Under the pieces are notes generated by a model. The model worked only from the letters and a program-made list of their open reading frames with translations, searched no databases and was not told where the DNA came from. A program made the translations under genes and the position numbers. From assembly GCA_003058525.1 (NCBI GenBank), contig QBVD01000052.1:1-64000 (forward strand): 64,000 nt of DNA. Direction: 5' to 3'. Numbering within the stretch: position 1 is the stretch's first letter; the number at the start of each line of letters is the position of its first letter. Positions 37,190-46,072 of the stretch are shown piece after piece. This DNA is from a gamma proteobacterium symbiont of Ctena orbiculata. Its GTDB lineage: Bacteria; Pseudomonadota; Gammaproteobacteria; Chromatiales; Chromatiaceae.

Positions 37190-38100
37190 ACCAAGCCTTC
37201 GTCCCAATAAGGTCGTTCGCCAAACAGTTCACGAAAATATTCAGCCAGAACCCTGACCCGCTGCGGTATGAAACGACGATTCGGGTAGATGGCATAAGCG
37301 GTCGCAGTGGGGAGTTCGTAATCCGCCAGGATCGGAACCAGACGGCCCTCGAGGATGGTCCGGTAGGCAATGAAGGTGGGGGAGAGGCAGATACCGTGTC
37401 CCGATGCGGCGGCTTCCAGGATAATCTGGCCGTTGTTGGCCAGCATTCGGTTTTCCACACGCACGGTATGGGCCACACCTCTATGGTCGACAAAGCGCCA
37501 TTTTTGCGGTTCCGGCAGATTTGAATAACAGAGGCACTGATGACCTGTTAGCGCTTCAGGTGTCTCAGGAGTACCGTAGCGGGCGAGATAACCCGGACTG
37601 GCGCAGAGTATCGTGCGTATCGGCGCCAGGGGCAGGGCGACCATGGTGGAGTCCTCAAGCTGACCGATACGCAGTGCCAGGTCGACACCCTCCTGGATCA
37701 GGTCGACCTGGCTGTCGTTGAAGTCCATATCCAGTATCACACCGGGGTGCTTGCTCATGAAGCTGTTGAGCGCGGGCGCCAGATGCATCAGGCCAAAAGA
37801 GAGTGGGGCGGCCAGGCGGATTCGGCCGCTCAAGGCGTGCTGGGCGCTGGAGACGGACTGCTCCGCATCCGCCAGATCTTCCAGCAACTGAATCGCCCTT
37901 GGGTAGAAGGTGCGACCGGCATCGGTGAGGGATAGACGGCGTGTGGTGCGCTGGATCAGTAGGGCGCCCAGATACTCCTCGAGCTCCGAAACCCGTCGGC
38001 TGATGACCGATTTACCTAATCCTAAGCGTTCCGCGGCCGCGCTGAACTGACCCGACTCGACCACGGCGACAAAGCTCTCTAAGCACGCTAATCGGTCCAT
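37186..38100 (-). CDS. LysR-family transcriptional regulator
   Basis: 304 residues. The helix-turn-helix lies in VAVVESGQFSAAAERLGLGK-SVISRRVSELEEYLG, followed by the LTDAGRTFYP linker, then a substrate-binding domain containing RIRLAAPLSFGLMHLAPAL and VDLALRIGQLEDS. It is divergent from the pirin gene, with 115 bases between, and so is the likely regulator of the redox set to its right. It resembles the subgroup whose targets are pirin/flavodoxin operons. Effector unknown. Confidence 0.92.
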   Translation of the reverse strand: MDRLACLESFVAVVESGQFSAAAERLGLGKSVISRRVSELEEYLGALLIQRTTRRLSLTDAGRTFYPRAIQLLEDLADAEQSVSSAQHALSGRIRLAAPLSFGLMHLAPALNSFMSKHPGVILDMDFNDSQVDLIQEGVDLALRIGQLEDSTMVALPLAPIRTILCASPGYLARYGTPETPEALTGHQCLCYSNLPEPQKWRFVDHRGVAHTVRVENRMLANNGQIILEAAASGHGICLSPTFIAYRTILEGRLVPILADYELPTATAYAIYPNRRFIPQRVRVLAEYFRELFGERPYWDEGLV

Positions 38101-38215
38101 TGTTCCAAATTCTGCAACAGTGTTTCCTTAATTGTGGTCTTTATCTTTGTAATTGACAACCTAAACTGGCTAATAACTGATTAAAACACTATGCATTTTT
38201 TGCGAGGAGGCTGTC
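38101..38215 (+). promoter_or_regulatory. divergent LysR/pirin promoter region
   Basis: 115 bases between divergent genes. A TTGACA (38153-38158) on the plus strand is a good -35; the facing -10 is weak. AGGAGG before ATG 38216 is a strong RBS. LysR boxes (T-N11-A dyads) are expected here, though no single dyad stands out. Confidence 0.45.
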
Positions 38216-39061
38216 ATGGAACAACTTGTTACTAACAGACGAGGGATTAAACAAGTCGTTGTCGGCCAAGAGACTTCCGATGGTGCCGGCGTGCGCCTGA
38301 CCCGGGTTATCGGCGGACCGCAGTTGCCCCAATTCGATCCATTCTTGCTTCTGGACCACTTTGTGTCAGACGATCCCGATGACTACATCGGCGGTTTTCC
38401 TCCCCATCCTCACAGGGGATTCGAGACAGTGACCTATCTGTTGGCCGGCCAGGTGGAGCACCGTGACAATGCCGGTCATACCGGTCTTCTCGAGACGGGG
38501 GGCGTGCAGTGGATGACCGCCGGGCGAGGTGTGATTCACTCCGAGATGCCGCAACAGCAGGATGGCCTGTTGTCCGGTTTCCAGCTCTGGGTCAATCTGC
38601 CGGCCGGCGAGAAGATGATCGATCCACGCTATCAGGAGTTCGATCGCCAGGCGATACCGCTGGAGGCGCGGAGTGATGGTGTCGAGGTACGCGTGGTGGC
38701 CGGGCAGACATCCCGGCAGACGAGAGGACCGGTGTGTGAATTGGTGACACCGGCACTTTTTTACGATATCACGCTGCCCGCCGGTAGCCGCTTCGAAGAG
38801 CCTTTGCCGGAAACCTATAATGGCTTTGTCTACCTCATCGAAGGGGCGGTTTCAATCGATGGAATTGATCTGGAGGTAAATAGCCTGGCGGTACTAGATC
38901 AAGGAGATAGTGTTGAAATAACCGCCCAGGAGCCGAGTCGTTTACTGCTGGTGGCAGGCCAGCCGCTGTACGAACCCATTGCCCGACGCGGCCCCTTCGT
39001 CATGAACAGCGAAGCGGAGCTGCAGCAGGCCTTCAACGACTATCAGGAGGGTCGTTTCTGA
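38216..39061 (+). CDS. pirin-family cupin protein
   Basis: 281 residues with two cupin halves. The first has FPPHPHRGFETVTYLLAGQVEHRDN and GGVQWMTAGRGVIHSEM, holding the His, His, His/Glu metal ligands; the second has a typical degenerate cupin (FVYLIEGAVSIDG). Family members include quercetin-2,3-dioxygenase-like and redox-sensing pirins. It begins the operon under the LysR gene, and its TGA overlaps the next ATG by one base. Confidence 0.93.
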   Translation: MEQLVTNRRGIKQVVVGQETSDGAGVRLTRVIGGPQLPQFDPFLLLDHFVSDDPDDYIGGFPPHPHRGFETVTYLLAGQVEHRDNAGHTGLLETGGVQWMTAGRGVIHSEMPQQQDGLLSGFQLWVNLPAGEKMIDPRYQEFDRQAIPLEARSDGVEVRVVAGQTSRQTRGPVCELVTPALFYDITLPAGSRFEEPLPETYNGFVYLIEGAVSIDGIDLEVNSLAVLDQGDSVEITAQEPSRLLLVAGQPLYEPIARRGPFVMNSEAELQQAFNDYQEGRF

Positions 39062-39606
39062 TGCGCTTGGCCAATGACCGGGAGAACTATGGTCTGGTTG
39101 CCATTCTGCTGCACTGGCTGGTGGCCCTGGTGATCTACGGCCTGTTCGGTCTGGGGTTATGGATGCGCGATCTTGGCTACTACGATCCCTGGTATCAGCT
39201 TGGACCCTGGTGGCATAAAGGCATCGGCGTGATGCTCTTCTTCGTGTTCGTGCTACGCCTTGCATGGCGCTTCATCACGCCGCGTCCCGATCATCTGCCC
39301 ACCCATAAACCCTATGAACGATGGGCAACCTCCCTGGTGCACTGGCTGTTCTATCTGCTGATACTCATCGTCATGATCAGCGGCTATCTGATTACCACCG
39401 CTGACGGTCGTTCGTTGGAGGTATTTGACTGGTTCGAGATTCCGGCAACCCTGAGCGGCATCGACGGACAGGAGGACATCGCCGGCAAGATCCACCTTTA
39501 TCTTGCCTGGGGCATAGTGCTGCTCAGTCTGTTGCACACTCTGGCGGCCCTGAAACACCATTTTTTTGACCATGACCGGAGCCTCAAGCGCATGCTGGGG
39601 ATCTGA
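39061..39606 (+). CDS. cytochrome b561 (diheme membrane protein)
   Basis: 181 residues, four membrane helices. His ligands are visible in AILLHWLVALVIYGLFG, GPWWHKGIGVMLFF, ATSLVHWLFYLLILI and GKIHLYLAWGIVLLSLLHTL. This matches the bacterial CybB-type b561 that transfers electrons from quinol, including superoxide:ubiquinone oxidoreductases. It overlaps pirin by 1 base and precedes the flavodoxin by 23 bases. Confidence 0.92.
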   Translation: MRLANDRENYGLVAILLHWLVALVIYGLFGLGLWMRDLGYYDPWYQLGPWWHKGIGVMLFFVFVLRLAWRFITPRPDHLPTHKPYERWATSLVHWLFYLLILIVMISGYLITTADGRSLEVFDWFEIPATLSGIDGQEDIAGKIHLYLAWGIVLLSLLHTLAALKHHFFDHDRSLKRMLGI

Positions 39607-39629
39607 CACGACTCGGAGGAGAGAATCGG

Positions 39630-40229
39630 ATGATAAAAGTAGCAATCGTCTATCACAGTGGCTTCGGCCATACCAAGTTGCAGGCGGAGGCAGTGCATAA
39701 AGGCGCCGCATCAATCGATGGCGTGGAGGCCGTGTTGCTCACCGCGGAAGAGGCCGGCGCCGATCTGGACGGTCTCGATGATGCGGATGGGATCATATTC
39801 GGCACACCCACCTATATGGGAAGCATGTCGGCGGAGATGAAGAGGTTCCTTGAGACCGCGGCGGCCAAGTGGTTCACCCAATCCTGGAAGGATAAAGTGG
39901 CGGGTGCCTTCACCAACTCCAGTTCCTATTCCGGAGATAAGTTGAATACCCTGGTAGGGCTTGTGATCAATGCCATGCAGCACAGCATGATCTATGTCAG
40001 TCTCGGTATGCAACCGGCAGCCAGCGATCCGGATTCGATGAACCGTATCGAGGGTCCGGGTCCCGAGGTGTTGAACCGGATCGGTTCCTATATGGGACCG
40101 ATGGCGGCCAGTTTTCAGGTCAATCCCGGAGATGCCCCCTCCACGGGGGACATTGCAACCGCTGAGGCTTACGGTGCCAGGGTTGCCACTATTACTCAAC
40201 AGTTGGTGCGTGGCCGAAATGCGGCTTGA
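39630..40229 (+). CDS. WrbA-like flavodoxin / NAD(P)H:quinone reductase family protein
   Basis: 199 residues. The FMN phosphate loop is VAIVYHSGFGHTKLQAEAV, followed by GIIFGTPTYMGSMSAEMKRF and AGAFTNSSSYSGDK, as in the WrbA/flavodoxin-like group. The RBS GGAGGAG is strong. It probably takes two electrons from NAD(P)H to quinones, matching the rest of the operon. The family's flavin loops are all present. Confidence 0.9.
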   Translation: MIKVAIVYHSGFGHTKLQAEAVHKGAASIDGVEAVLLTAEEAGADLDGLDDADGIIFGTPTYMGSMSAEMKRFLETAAAKWFTQSWKDKVAGAFTNSSSYSGDKLNTLVGLVINAMQHSMIYVSLGMQPAASDPDSMNRIEGPGPEVLNRIGSYMGPMAASFQVNPGDAPSTGDIATAEAYGARVATITQQLVRGRNAA

Positions 40230-40272
40230 GTATTTATCAGCCAACACGTCTGGAGCACTACACAAGTTCCAC

Positions 40273-40376
40273 GCGGCTGGCGATCATCTTTCTACGCCGC
40301 CCCTGCAGCATATCCCTATGCTGAAGGGGCTACCGCGGCGTCCATGCCGCTGCTACGAAAGATGACCGCCAACCGC
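40273..40376. repeat. REP/BIME-like inverted-repeat element
   Basis: Outer arms GCGGCTGGCGATCATCTTTC (40273-40292) and 40357-40376 pair with 2 mismatches in 20. Inside are two more hairpins. One pairs CCCCTGCAGCATA with TATGCTGAAGGGG, 1 mismatch in 13. The other, read on the minus strand (40330-40356), begins GTAG, then GCGGC-ATGGAC-GCCGC, and ends in GTAG. A GTAG head with a GC-rich palindrome is the hallmark of REP sequences, which RAYT transposases process. It sits between the flavodoxin and yceI. Confidence 0.7.
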
Positions 40377-40421
40377 TCCCATACCTGTAGGTTTTGTGTG
40401 AATAAATAAAAGGAGAATATT

Positions 40422-40994
40422 ATGAAAATTTTTTTACTACCATTGATTACGGCCAGCTTTGTATTCGCTGCACCCCTTCAAGCGGAAGATTATGTGATCG
40501 ATACCAAGGGTGCGCACGCCTTCATACAATTCCGCATCAAGCATCTTGGCTACAGTTGGCTGTTGGGTCGCTTCAACGAGTTCAGCGGCCGTTTCAGCTA
40601 TGATGAGAAGAATCCCCAGGCCTCGAAGATATCGGTGGATATCAAACCGGCCAGCGTCGACAGCAACCATGGAGAACGTGACAAGCATCTGCGTGGTGAT
40701 GAATTCCTCTATGTTGACAAATACCCCAAGGCGTCATTCGTCTCAACCTCTTTTACCGAGAAAGGCGATGGCAAGGCGGAGCTCAAGGGCGATCTCACCC
40801 TGCGCGGGGTAACCAAACCGGTTGTGATTGCGGTTGAACATATCGGACACGGTAAAGATCCCTGGGGCGGATACAGACGTGGATTTTTCGGTACCACCGA
40901 GATCGCGCTTGCCGACTTCGGGATCCCCTTCGATCTGGGACCGGCCTCGAAAACCGTGCAGCTGGAACTCTCAGTGGAAGGGATCAGGCAGTAA
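40422..40994 (+). CDS. YceI-family periplasmic lipid-binding protein
   Basis: 190 residues with a signal peptide (MKIFLLPLITASFVFAAPLQA). The mature part has YVIDTKGAHAFIQFRIKHLG, FNEFSGRFSYDEKN and LTLRGVTKPV, the YceI lipocalin-like barrel that binds isoprenoid quinones or fatty amides. A strong RBS AAAGGAG precedes ATG. It ends the LysR-controlled set and may carry a quinone for cytochrome b561. Confidence 0.95.
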   Translation: MKIFLLPLITASFVFAAPLQAEDYVIDTKGAHAFIQFRIKHLGYSWLLGRFNEFSGRFSYDEKNPQASKISVDIKPASVDSNHGERDKHLRGDEFLYVDKYPKASFVSTSFTEKGDGKAELKGDLTLRGVTKPVVIAVEHIGHGKDPWGGYRRGFFGTTEIALADFGIPFDLGPASKTVQLELSVEGIRQ

Positions 40995-41077
40995 AGTGAC
41001 TCATAACCAGGTGATGGCATACTCTCTGTACAGGAAGAGGGGATGCCAATCGCCTGTTAGATTTGCATGAAAGATTA

Positions 41078-41277
41078 GCCGCAAATGAACGCTAGTCACC
41101 GCGAATGTACGCAAATGGTTGATGATGCTTGACCACCCACAATTCGTTGCTGACTCACGAGGATTTTATTGATTGTTGAGTGCAGATTGATCCAGGAACA
41201 TTGACCCAGGCACTCAACATGCGGAGGGTAAGTTACATATTCGCGAAAATTTGCGGTGATTAGCGTTCATTTGCGGC
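41078..41277. repeat. 200-base element bounded by long inverted repeats
   Basis: The left arm 41078-41102 and the right arm 41253-41277 pair with one mismatch in 25 bases; the similarity extends inward with about four mismatches in the next 13-20. Both contain GCAAATGAACGC-type units (GCCGCAAATGAACGC on the left). No coding frame is inside. It looks like a non-autonomous repeat of the kind present in many copies in proteobacterial genomes, and it fills the gap between yceI and dusA. Confidence 0.75.
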
Positions 41278-41360
41278 CTGCATCTTCACAGATCGCCAGG
41301 GATCTGGGGGTGGCCGTGAGTGAGCCGGATCGGTTTAGAACTGCTGGGCAGAAACAGTAG

Positions 41361-42383
41361 TCACTGTGACGAAACCGGCAATCGAGATGTAGGGTGCGGC
41401 TTGCCGCACCGGTTTACCGCTTCAGTAACCTGAGCTGCCGCCTTACGTAACAATTGGGCATCGGCTCCTGCCAAATGCACCCCTTCGCTCAACACCCGGC
41501 GCCACTTCCTGGCGCCCGGCTGACCCTGAAACAGGCCGAGTATGTGACGTGTGACGCGGTTGATCGGCGTTCCCTTCGACAGTTCATGCTCGACAAAAGG
41601 AATCAGTGACTCAACAACCTGGTGTCGAGTCAAAGGGGAGTCGGATTGACCGAAGATCAGGCGGTCGGCCTCGGCCAATATCCAGGGATTGTGATAGGCT
41701 TCACGGCCGATCATCACGCCATTAACCTGTTGCAGTTGTTCGCCAACCTGTTCAAGGTTAGTGATTCCTCCGTTGATGATAATTTCGAGATCGGGGAAGT
41801 CGTGCTTAAGGTTATGAACCGTCCCGTATGAAAGTGGAGGGATTTCACGGTTCTGCTTCGGGCTCAATCCCTGCAGCCATGCCTTGCGGGCATGCACGAT
41901 GAAGGTCCTGCAGCCGGCATCGGAGACTGTGCCGACAAAGTCGCAGAGTTCTTGGTAGCTGTCACGCTCATCCACACCGATACGGTGCTTGACGGTGACA
42001 TCAATAGTGACGCTGTCCCGCATCGCCTTGACGCAGTCACCGACCGCCCCGGGTGTCATCATCAGGCAGGCACCAAAACGGCCCGATTGCACCCTGTCCG
42101 AGGGACAGCCCACATTGAGGTTGATCTCGTCATAGCCCCAATGGCTGCCCAGTTTTGCAGATTCGGCCAGGGCTTGCGGATCGCTGCCGCCCAACTGGAG
42201 CGCCAGCGGGTGTTCGGTGGGATCAAAATCGAGGAAACGCGCCCGATTGCCATGCAGCAAGGCGCCGGTGGTGACCATTTCCGTATACAGCACCACGTGC
42301 TTGGAGATCAGACGCAGGAAATAACGACAATAGCGATCTGTCCAATCCAGCATCGGAGCGATGCAGAGTCTACGTACTATCAT
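41361..42383 (-). CDS. dusA: tRNA-dihydrouridine synthase A (DusA)
   Basis: 340 residues. Motifs: IAPMLDWTDRYCRYFLRLIS, VVLYTEMVTTGALLHG, ALQLGGSDPQALAESAK, DEINLNVGCPSDRVQSGRFG (active-site Cys), VKHRIGVDE, IVHARKAWLQGLSPKQNR and INGGITNLEQV, then GVMIGREAYHNPW. These fit DusA rather than DusB or C. It reduces U20/U20a of tRNA with FMN. The C-terminal tail HPTSRLPVSSQ is encoded in a REP-like hairpin (41389-41412), so it may be an extension gained by insertion. Confidence 0.95.
   Translation of the reverse strand: MIVRRLCIAPMLDWTDRYCRYFLRLISKHVVLYTEMVTTGALLHGNRARFLDFDPTEHPLALQLGGSDPQALAESAKLGSHWGYDEINLNVGCPSDRVQSGRFGACLMMTPGAVGDCVKAMRDSVTIDVTVKHRIGVDERDSYQELCDFVGTVSDAGCRTFIVHARKAWLQGLSPKQNREIPPLSYGTVHNLKHDFPDLEIIINGGITNLEQVGEQLQQVNGVMIGREAYHNPWILAEADRLIFGQSDSPLTRHQVVESLIPFVEHELSKGTPINRVTRHILGLFQGQPGARKWRRVLSEGVHLAGADAQLLRKAAAQVTEAVNRCGKPHPTSRLPVSSQ
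41389..41412 (+). repeat. REP-like hairpin inside the 3' end of dusA
   Basis: GTAG at 41389, then GGTGCGGC (41393-41400) and GCCGCACC (41403-41410), a perfect 8-bp palindrome with a 2-base spacer. It resembles the GTAG-headed REP form. It encodes part of the dusA tail on the minus strand. Confidence 0.65.
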
Positions 42384-42699
42384 TCAATAAATTACAGTAA
42401 GATCAAATCGGTCTATACTAACTCTTTTCATAGCCTAGTTGAATCGATGATCAGCCGCGTTCGTTAAAGCCTGCCTGTTTGTAGGAATCGATGTCGCCGG
42501 GCTCAGCTAAGATAGAGCCGAATCTCTTTTTCATAGTTGGATGAAACTATTAGTGGTATTTGGTTGTCCTCGATTAAAGCGGTGTTTGGTTAGCAATCCG
42601 GGGTACGAAAATGTTATGTGTGATCGAATGAAAAGATTGATTGAAATTCTGTGATTCCGGGTTGACGCTAGAGTAATTTGTCTTACATTATAAATACCT
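42384..42699. other. 316-base intergenic region upstream of the metal-efflux genes
   Basis: It holds the dusA promoter on the minus strand and the efflux operon promoter on the plus strand. A TTGACG (42662-42667) faces possible -10 boxes (TACATT at 42684, TATAAA at 42689) with imperfect spacing. A copper-sensing operator (CueR/CusR box) is expected but I could not identify one with confidence. Confidence 0.4.
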
Positions 42700-43047
42700 A
42701 TGAGAACCAATCGAGATCCTTGGGTTATATGCATTCTGTCGTTTCTGCTATTGCATGCAACGATGTTGATGTCGTGGTCCCAGTTCGCCGGAAATAGTGA
42801 TGGATCACCGCAAACATTCAACATGGAGGTGACTTCCGAGTATCTTAATTGTCACGATACCGGAGACCCATCTACCATCTTTTCGGAAAAAGGATGTGTT
42901 TTCTGCGGCTTCGTGACGCAATGCTCCAGGTCTCGAATAAGTGTCTTCGTCTCACTACAATCGGTGATTCTCACTCCTGTCACTGCGGCAGCTCCACGCT
43001 CAGAGCACCCTGTCGAAACGCCCCCACCAAAGATTTTCCCCGTATAG
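42700..43047 (+). CDS. small exported Cys-rich protein at the head of the copper efflux operon
   Basis: 115 residues. An N-terminal hydrophobic segment (VICILSFLLLHATMLMSW) could be a signal anchor. The middle has EKGCVFCGFVTQC, a CxxC pair reminiscent of small copper-associated DUF2946-type proteins, and the end is Pro-rich. No clear RBS. It lies 65 bases before the CusC gene; a role in metal binding is suggested only by position. Confidence 0.55.
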   Translation: MRTNRDPWVICILSFLLLHATMLMSWSQFAGNSDGSPQTFNMEVTSEYLNCHDTGDPSTIFSEKGCVFCGFVTQCSRSRISVFVSLQSVILTPVTAAAPRSEHPVETPPPKIFPV

Positions 43048-43112
43048 TTGCGTTCCTGACTTAAGGTTGGCTTTTGTTCACAAAGGTGAACTCATGCGTG
43101 GGGGGATATTCA

Positions 43113-44417
43113 ATGTACTCTGTTAACGCGGCGCTATTGTCGCGTAAATCATATTCTATCTCAGGTCGTTACGGCGTGCTGTCTAGTGGCCGCCGGTACC
43201 TGTATGTATTGCTGTTGATGCTTTATCTAGCCGTTGGTCATACAGCGGCGAGAGCGGAATTGACTCCACTTGAAGCAATGGTGGATCGCTTGCATGAACA
43301 CCCCGAGGTTCGTATGAATGAGTCGATTGCAAGGAAATGGAGCAATAACTCGGATGGCGCACTGGGTTTGCCTAATCCAAGCATAACGATCGGTTTGAAC
43401 AATGTGCCTGCAGATGATCCCTTGAATCTCGAACGCTATTTACCCAGCAACCGCAGCCTGGAATTTAAGCAGGCAATCCCCAATGGAGACGCACGGGAAG
43501 CAGTACGGCGTACACATCTTGCACGCTCGGAAGTGGCGGAATTGGAACGATTAAAAGTTCTGGCCAAGTTGAAGGAAAGACTGATAACCGCGTTGGCTGA
43601 AAGGCGACGGATTGTGGAATCCAAAGGAGCATTGAGCGGACAACTGGATCTTATCAGTGAACTGGAACGTTGGCTTCGCGGCGAGATGAAAGGAGGGAAT
43701 TCTGTTTACGCCCGCTTTGATGAGCTAGATGTACAACGCGGACGAATCGAGGAGAGACTGGTTGCGCTAGATGGCGAAGACCTTCGTTGGCAGGCCGAAT
43801 TAAGAGAGCTCCTCGATACGGTTCCGGATCAGAATATATTACTCGATATCGAACCTCGAGAATGGACGGGAAACGCTTCGGAATTGCTTGCCGTTCGGGG
43901 GGCGCAACGGAAACTCGAAGTGGCACGATTCCAAGTAAACGAAAAAAAGGCTGCATTATCTCCCGATTACGCTTTGGGTATGGCTTGGCAACAACGGGAG
44001 TCAGGATCGAATTTCGACGGTCAGGATTGGCTTACGTTCAAGTTCACCGTTAGCATCCCGTTTTGGGCGGATTCCAATCAACGGCCCAGATTGATTGCCG
44101 CGGAAGAGGCGGTAACGAGTGCGACGGCTGAACGGGAACACCGATTAAGAGAGGCACGGGGAAAATATGATGATGCCATGGCGGACTACCGTACATCGGA
44201 TAACTTGTTACGAGCATTGACCAGACGCAACGGAAGGCTGAGCGAGCTTGAAGCTGCCAACAGGAGGCGTTACGAAGCGGGTGACGGTTCACTTGAGGAT
44301 GTCATTCGTCCTGCGATTCAGCGAACCGAGATTGCACTGGACAAGGCGAAACAGCGCGCAGCGCGTACCATTTCCGCTGCCAGAATCAATGCCCTATTGG
44401 TGGAGGATGGCTCATGA
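43113..44417 (+). CDS. outer-membrane efflux protein (TolC/CusC family)
   Basis: 434 residues from ATG 43113 with GGGGGGA upstream; the frame is open back to TTG 43074. The signal peptide is around YVLLLMLYLAVGHTAARAE. The body is a long helical barrel (LTPLEAMVDRLHEHPEVRM through DKAKQRAARTISAARI), with an LPNPSITIGLNNVP beta region at 90-110. It should be the outer-membrane channel of the Cus-type pump. Its stop overlaps cusB as ATGA. Confidence 0.87.
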   Translation: MYSVNAALLSRKSYSISGRYGVLSSGRRYLYVLLLMLYLAVGHTAARAELTPLEAMVDRLHEHPEVRMNESIARKWSNNSDGALGLPNPSITIGLNNVPADDPLNLERYLPSNRSLEFKQAIPNGDAREAVRRTHLARSEVAELERLKVLAKLKERLITALAERRRIVESKGALSGQLDLISELERWLRGEMKGGNSVYARFDELDVQRGRIEERLVALDGEDLRWQAELRELLDTVPDQNILLDIEPREWTGNASELLAVRGAQRKLEVARFQVNEKKAALSPDYALGMAWQQRESGSNFDGQDWLTFKFTVSIPFWADSNQRPRLIAAEEAVTSATAEREHRLREARGKYDDAMADYRTSDNLLRALTRRNGRLSELEAANRRRYEAGDGSLEDVIRPAIQRTEIALDKAKQRAARTISAARINALLVEDGS

Positions 44418-46045
44418 CTCCGATTCAGTTATTGAATCCCCGCATGTTAGGGATTGTGTTGTTCCTGGTATCTTCTGTAGTGGGCGCTGGCGAAGAGGGG
44501 GACAGCGCCAAATATACTTGTCCGATGCATCCGCACTATATCGCCGACGAGATGGGGAGTTGTCCCATATGTGGTATGGACTTGGTAAAAATGACGTCTG
44601 GGCCAGAGCTGGCTGTCGAGGAAGAAGATACAGACGGTGAACGTGCCGCGATAACCATCGCACCAGAGACCATTCAGAACATGGGGGTACGCTACGCACA
44701 ACCCGAAGCCACGGTATTCGGCCGTCGTATACGTGCCTATGGCGTGGTGGCGGAGAACGAACGATTGCGTAGTGAGATATCGAGCAGGGTGGCAGGCTGG
44801 ATAGAGTCGCTCGCTGTAACCGCTGTCGGTGATAAGGTAAAACGCGGTAACTTGCTATACAGATTGTTCAGTCCAGACTTGGTAGCGGCTCAACAGGACT
44901 ATCTCAGCGCTCTGGAAAGACAAAGTGTAAACCGTATTCAGTCTGCAGCGATCAGGCTTGGTGCCTTGGGCGTTTCCAAGTCGTTTATCGCCACGCTGCG
45001 TAAGAAACGAAGCGTCGTGGAACAGGTACCTTTTTACGCTTCAGCCGACGGTACTTTGAGCGATTTACGGGTTAGGGAAGGAACCTATGTGCGGCCCGGG
45101 GAGACCTTGGCAGTAATTCAGGATTACTCCACGGTTTGGATTAATGCTGCTGTGGCAGAGAAGGACTTGGTGGCAATCAACAGTACGACACAAGTTCGTA
45201 TCATGCTCCCCAATCTTCCAGGCCAGGTGATTGAGACCAGCGTCGATTACATTCACCCAACCGTGGATCGATCGAGCAGGACCGGTACAGTGCGTTTACA
45301 GCTGGATAACAAGGATAACCGGCTTCGGCCCGGCGCATATGCCGATGTGCTGTTCGAGGTAGGGTTGGATCGTCGATTGGCGGTACCGGATAGTGCACTG
45401 TTAATCGGTGCCGATGGCCCCTATCTGGTTGTGGCGCTTGGGAACGGTCGTTTTCAGCCACGCCAGGTACGTACAGGACTGAGCAGTGGCGGATTTACCG
45501 AGGTGGTTGAAGGAATAGACAGGGATGAGCGTATCGTCGCCTCTGGCCAGTTTCTCATCGATTCTGAGAGTGCGCTACGAGAGTCTTTTCAGAAACTCCA
45601 GCGTCTCAAACTGGAGTTGGCCGATCTAAACCTGAGTAAGGCGCAGATGGCGATGGTGGATCATCTGGTCGACGCTGGCCTATATCTGCACGAGGCTTTG
45701 GCTGATGGTTACGATGTCGATCCCGTGCAGTTGCAGCCTGCACTGGAGATTCGCGACTTGCTATGGCCGAAGTTCGGTAATACCCGGTTGGGGCCGGTTC
45801 TAGACAATGCTAATCATGCCATCGCTGAAGCCCAACAGGCACGAACAGAGAGTGACTTGCGGAATGCATTACATGGTTTGGTCAGTGCTCTAAGGCCTTG
45901 GATGCTGGATGGTAGAAAAGACTATTACCACGAAAAGGGGGTGCGATTGTTCAAAGACGTAACCGATGGGCGATTGTGGGTACAGCAGGGCGACCAGGTA
46001 TTCAGCCCCTATCTCGATGGCAGCAAGGGGGCGTTGGTGCAATGA
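44414..46045 (+). CDS. cusB: copper/silver efflux periplasmic adaptor (CusB type) with an N-terminal heavy-metal-binding domain
   Basis: 543 residues. After a signal peptide (ILFLVSSVVGA-like) the mature start has YTCPMHPHYIADEMGSCPIC-GMDLVK, with Cys36, His39, Cys50 and Cys53: the heavy-metal-binding YHS-like domain also found in CusB and CopA-type proteins. The adaptor body follows: GWIESLAVTAVGDKVKRGNL (lipoyl-type hairpin), helices, and beta-barrel VREGTYVRPGETLAVIQDYS. A long extra helical tail of about 140 residues exceeds E. coli CusB (407 residues). Confidence 0.9.
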   Translation: MTPIQLLNPRMLGIVLFLVSSVVGAGEEGDSAKYTCPMHPHYIADEMGSCPICGMDLVKMTSGPELAVEEEDTDGERAAITIAPETIQNMGVRYAQPEATVFGRRIRAYGVVAENERLRSEISSRVAGWIESLAVTAVGDKVKRGNLLYRLFSPDLVAAQQDYLSALERQSVNRIQSAAIRLGALGVSKSFIATLRKKRSVVEQVPFYASADGTLSDLRVREGTYVRPGETLAVIQDYSTVWINAAVAEKDLVAINSTTQVRIMLPNLPGQVIETSVDYIHPTVDRSSRTGTVRLQLDNKDNRLRPGAYADVLFEVGLDRRLAVPDSALLIGADGPYLVVALGNGRFQPRQVRTGLSSGGFTEVVEGIDRDERIVASGQFLIDSESALRESFQKLQRLKLELADLNLSKAQMAMVDHLVDAGLYLHEALADGYDVDPVQLQPALEIRDLLWPKFGNTRLGPVLDNANHAIAEAQQARTESDLRNALHGLVSALRPWMLDGRKDYYHEKGVRLFKDVTDGRLWVQQGDQVFSPYLDGSKGALVQ

Positions 46046-46072
46046 GCAGAGATCGATTCAGAAGAAGGAATC

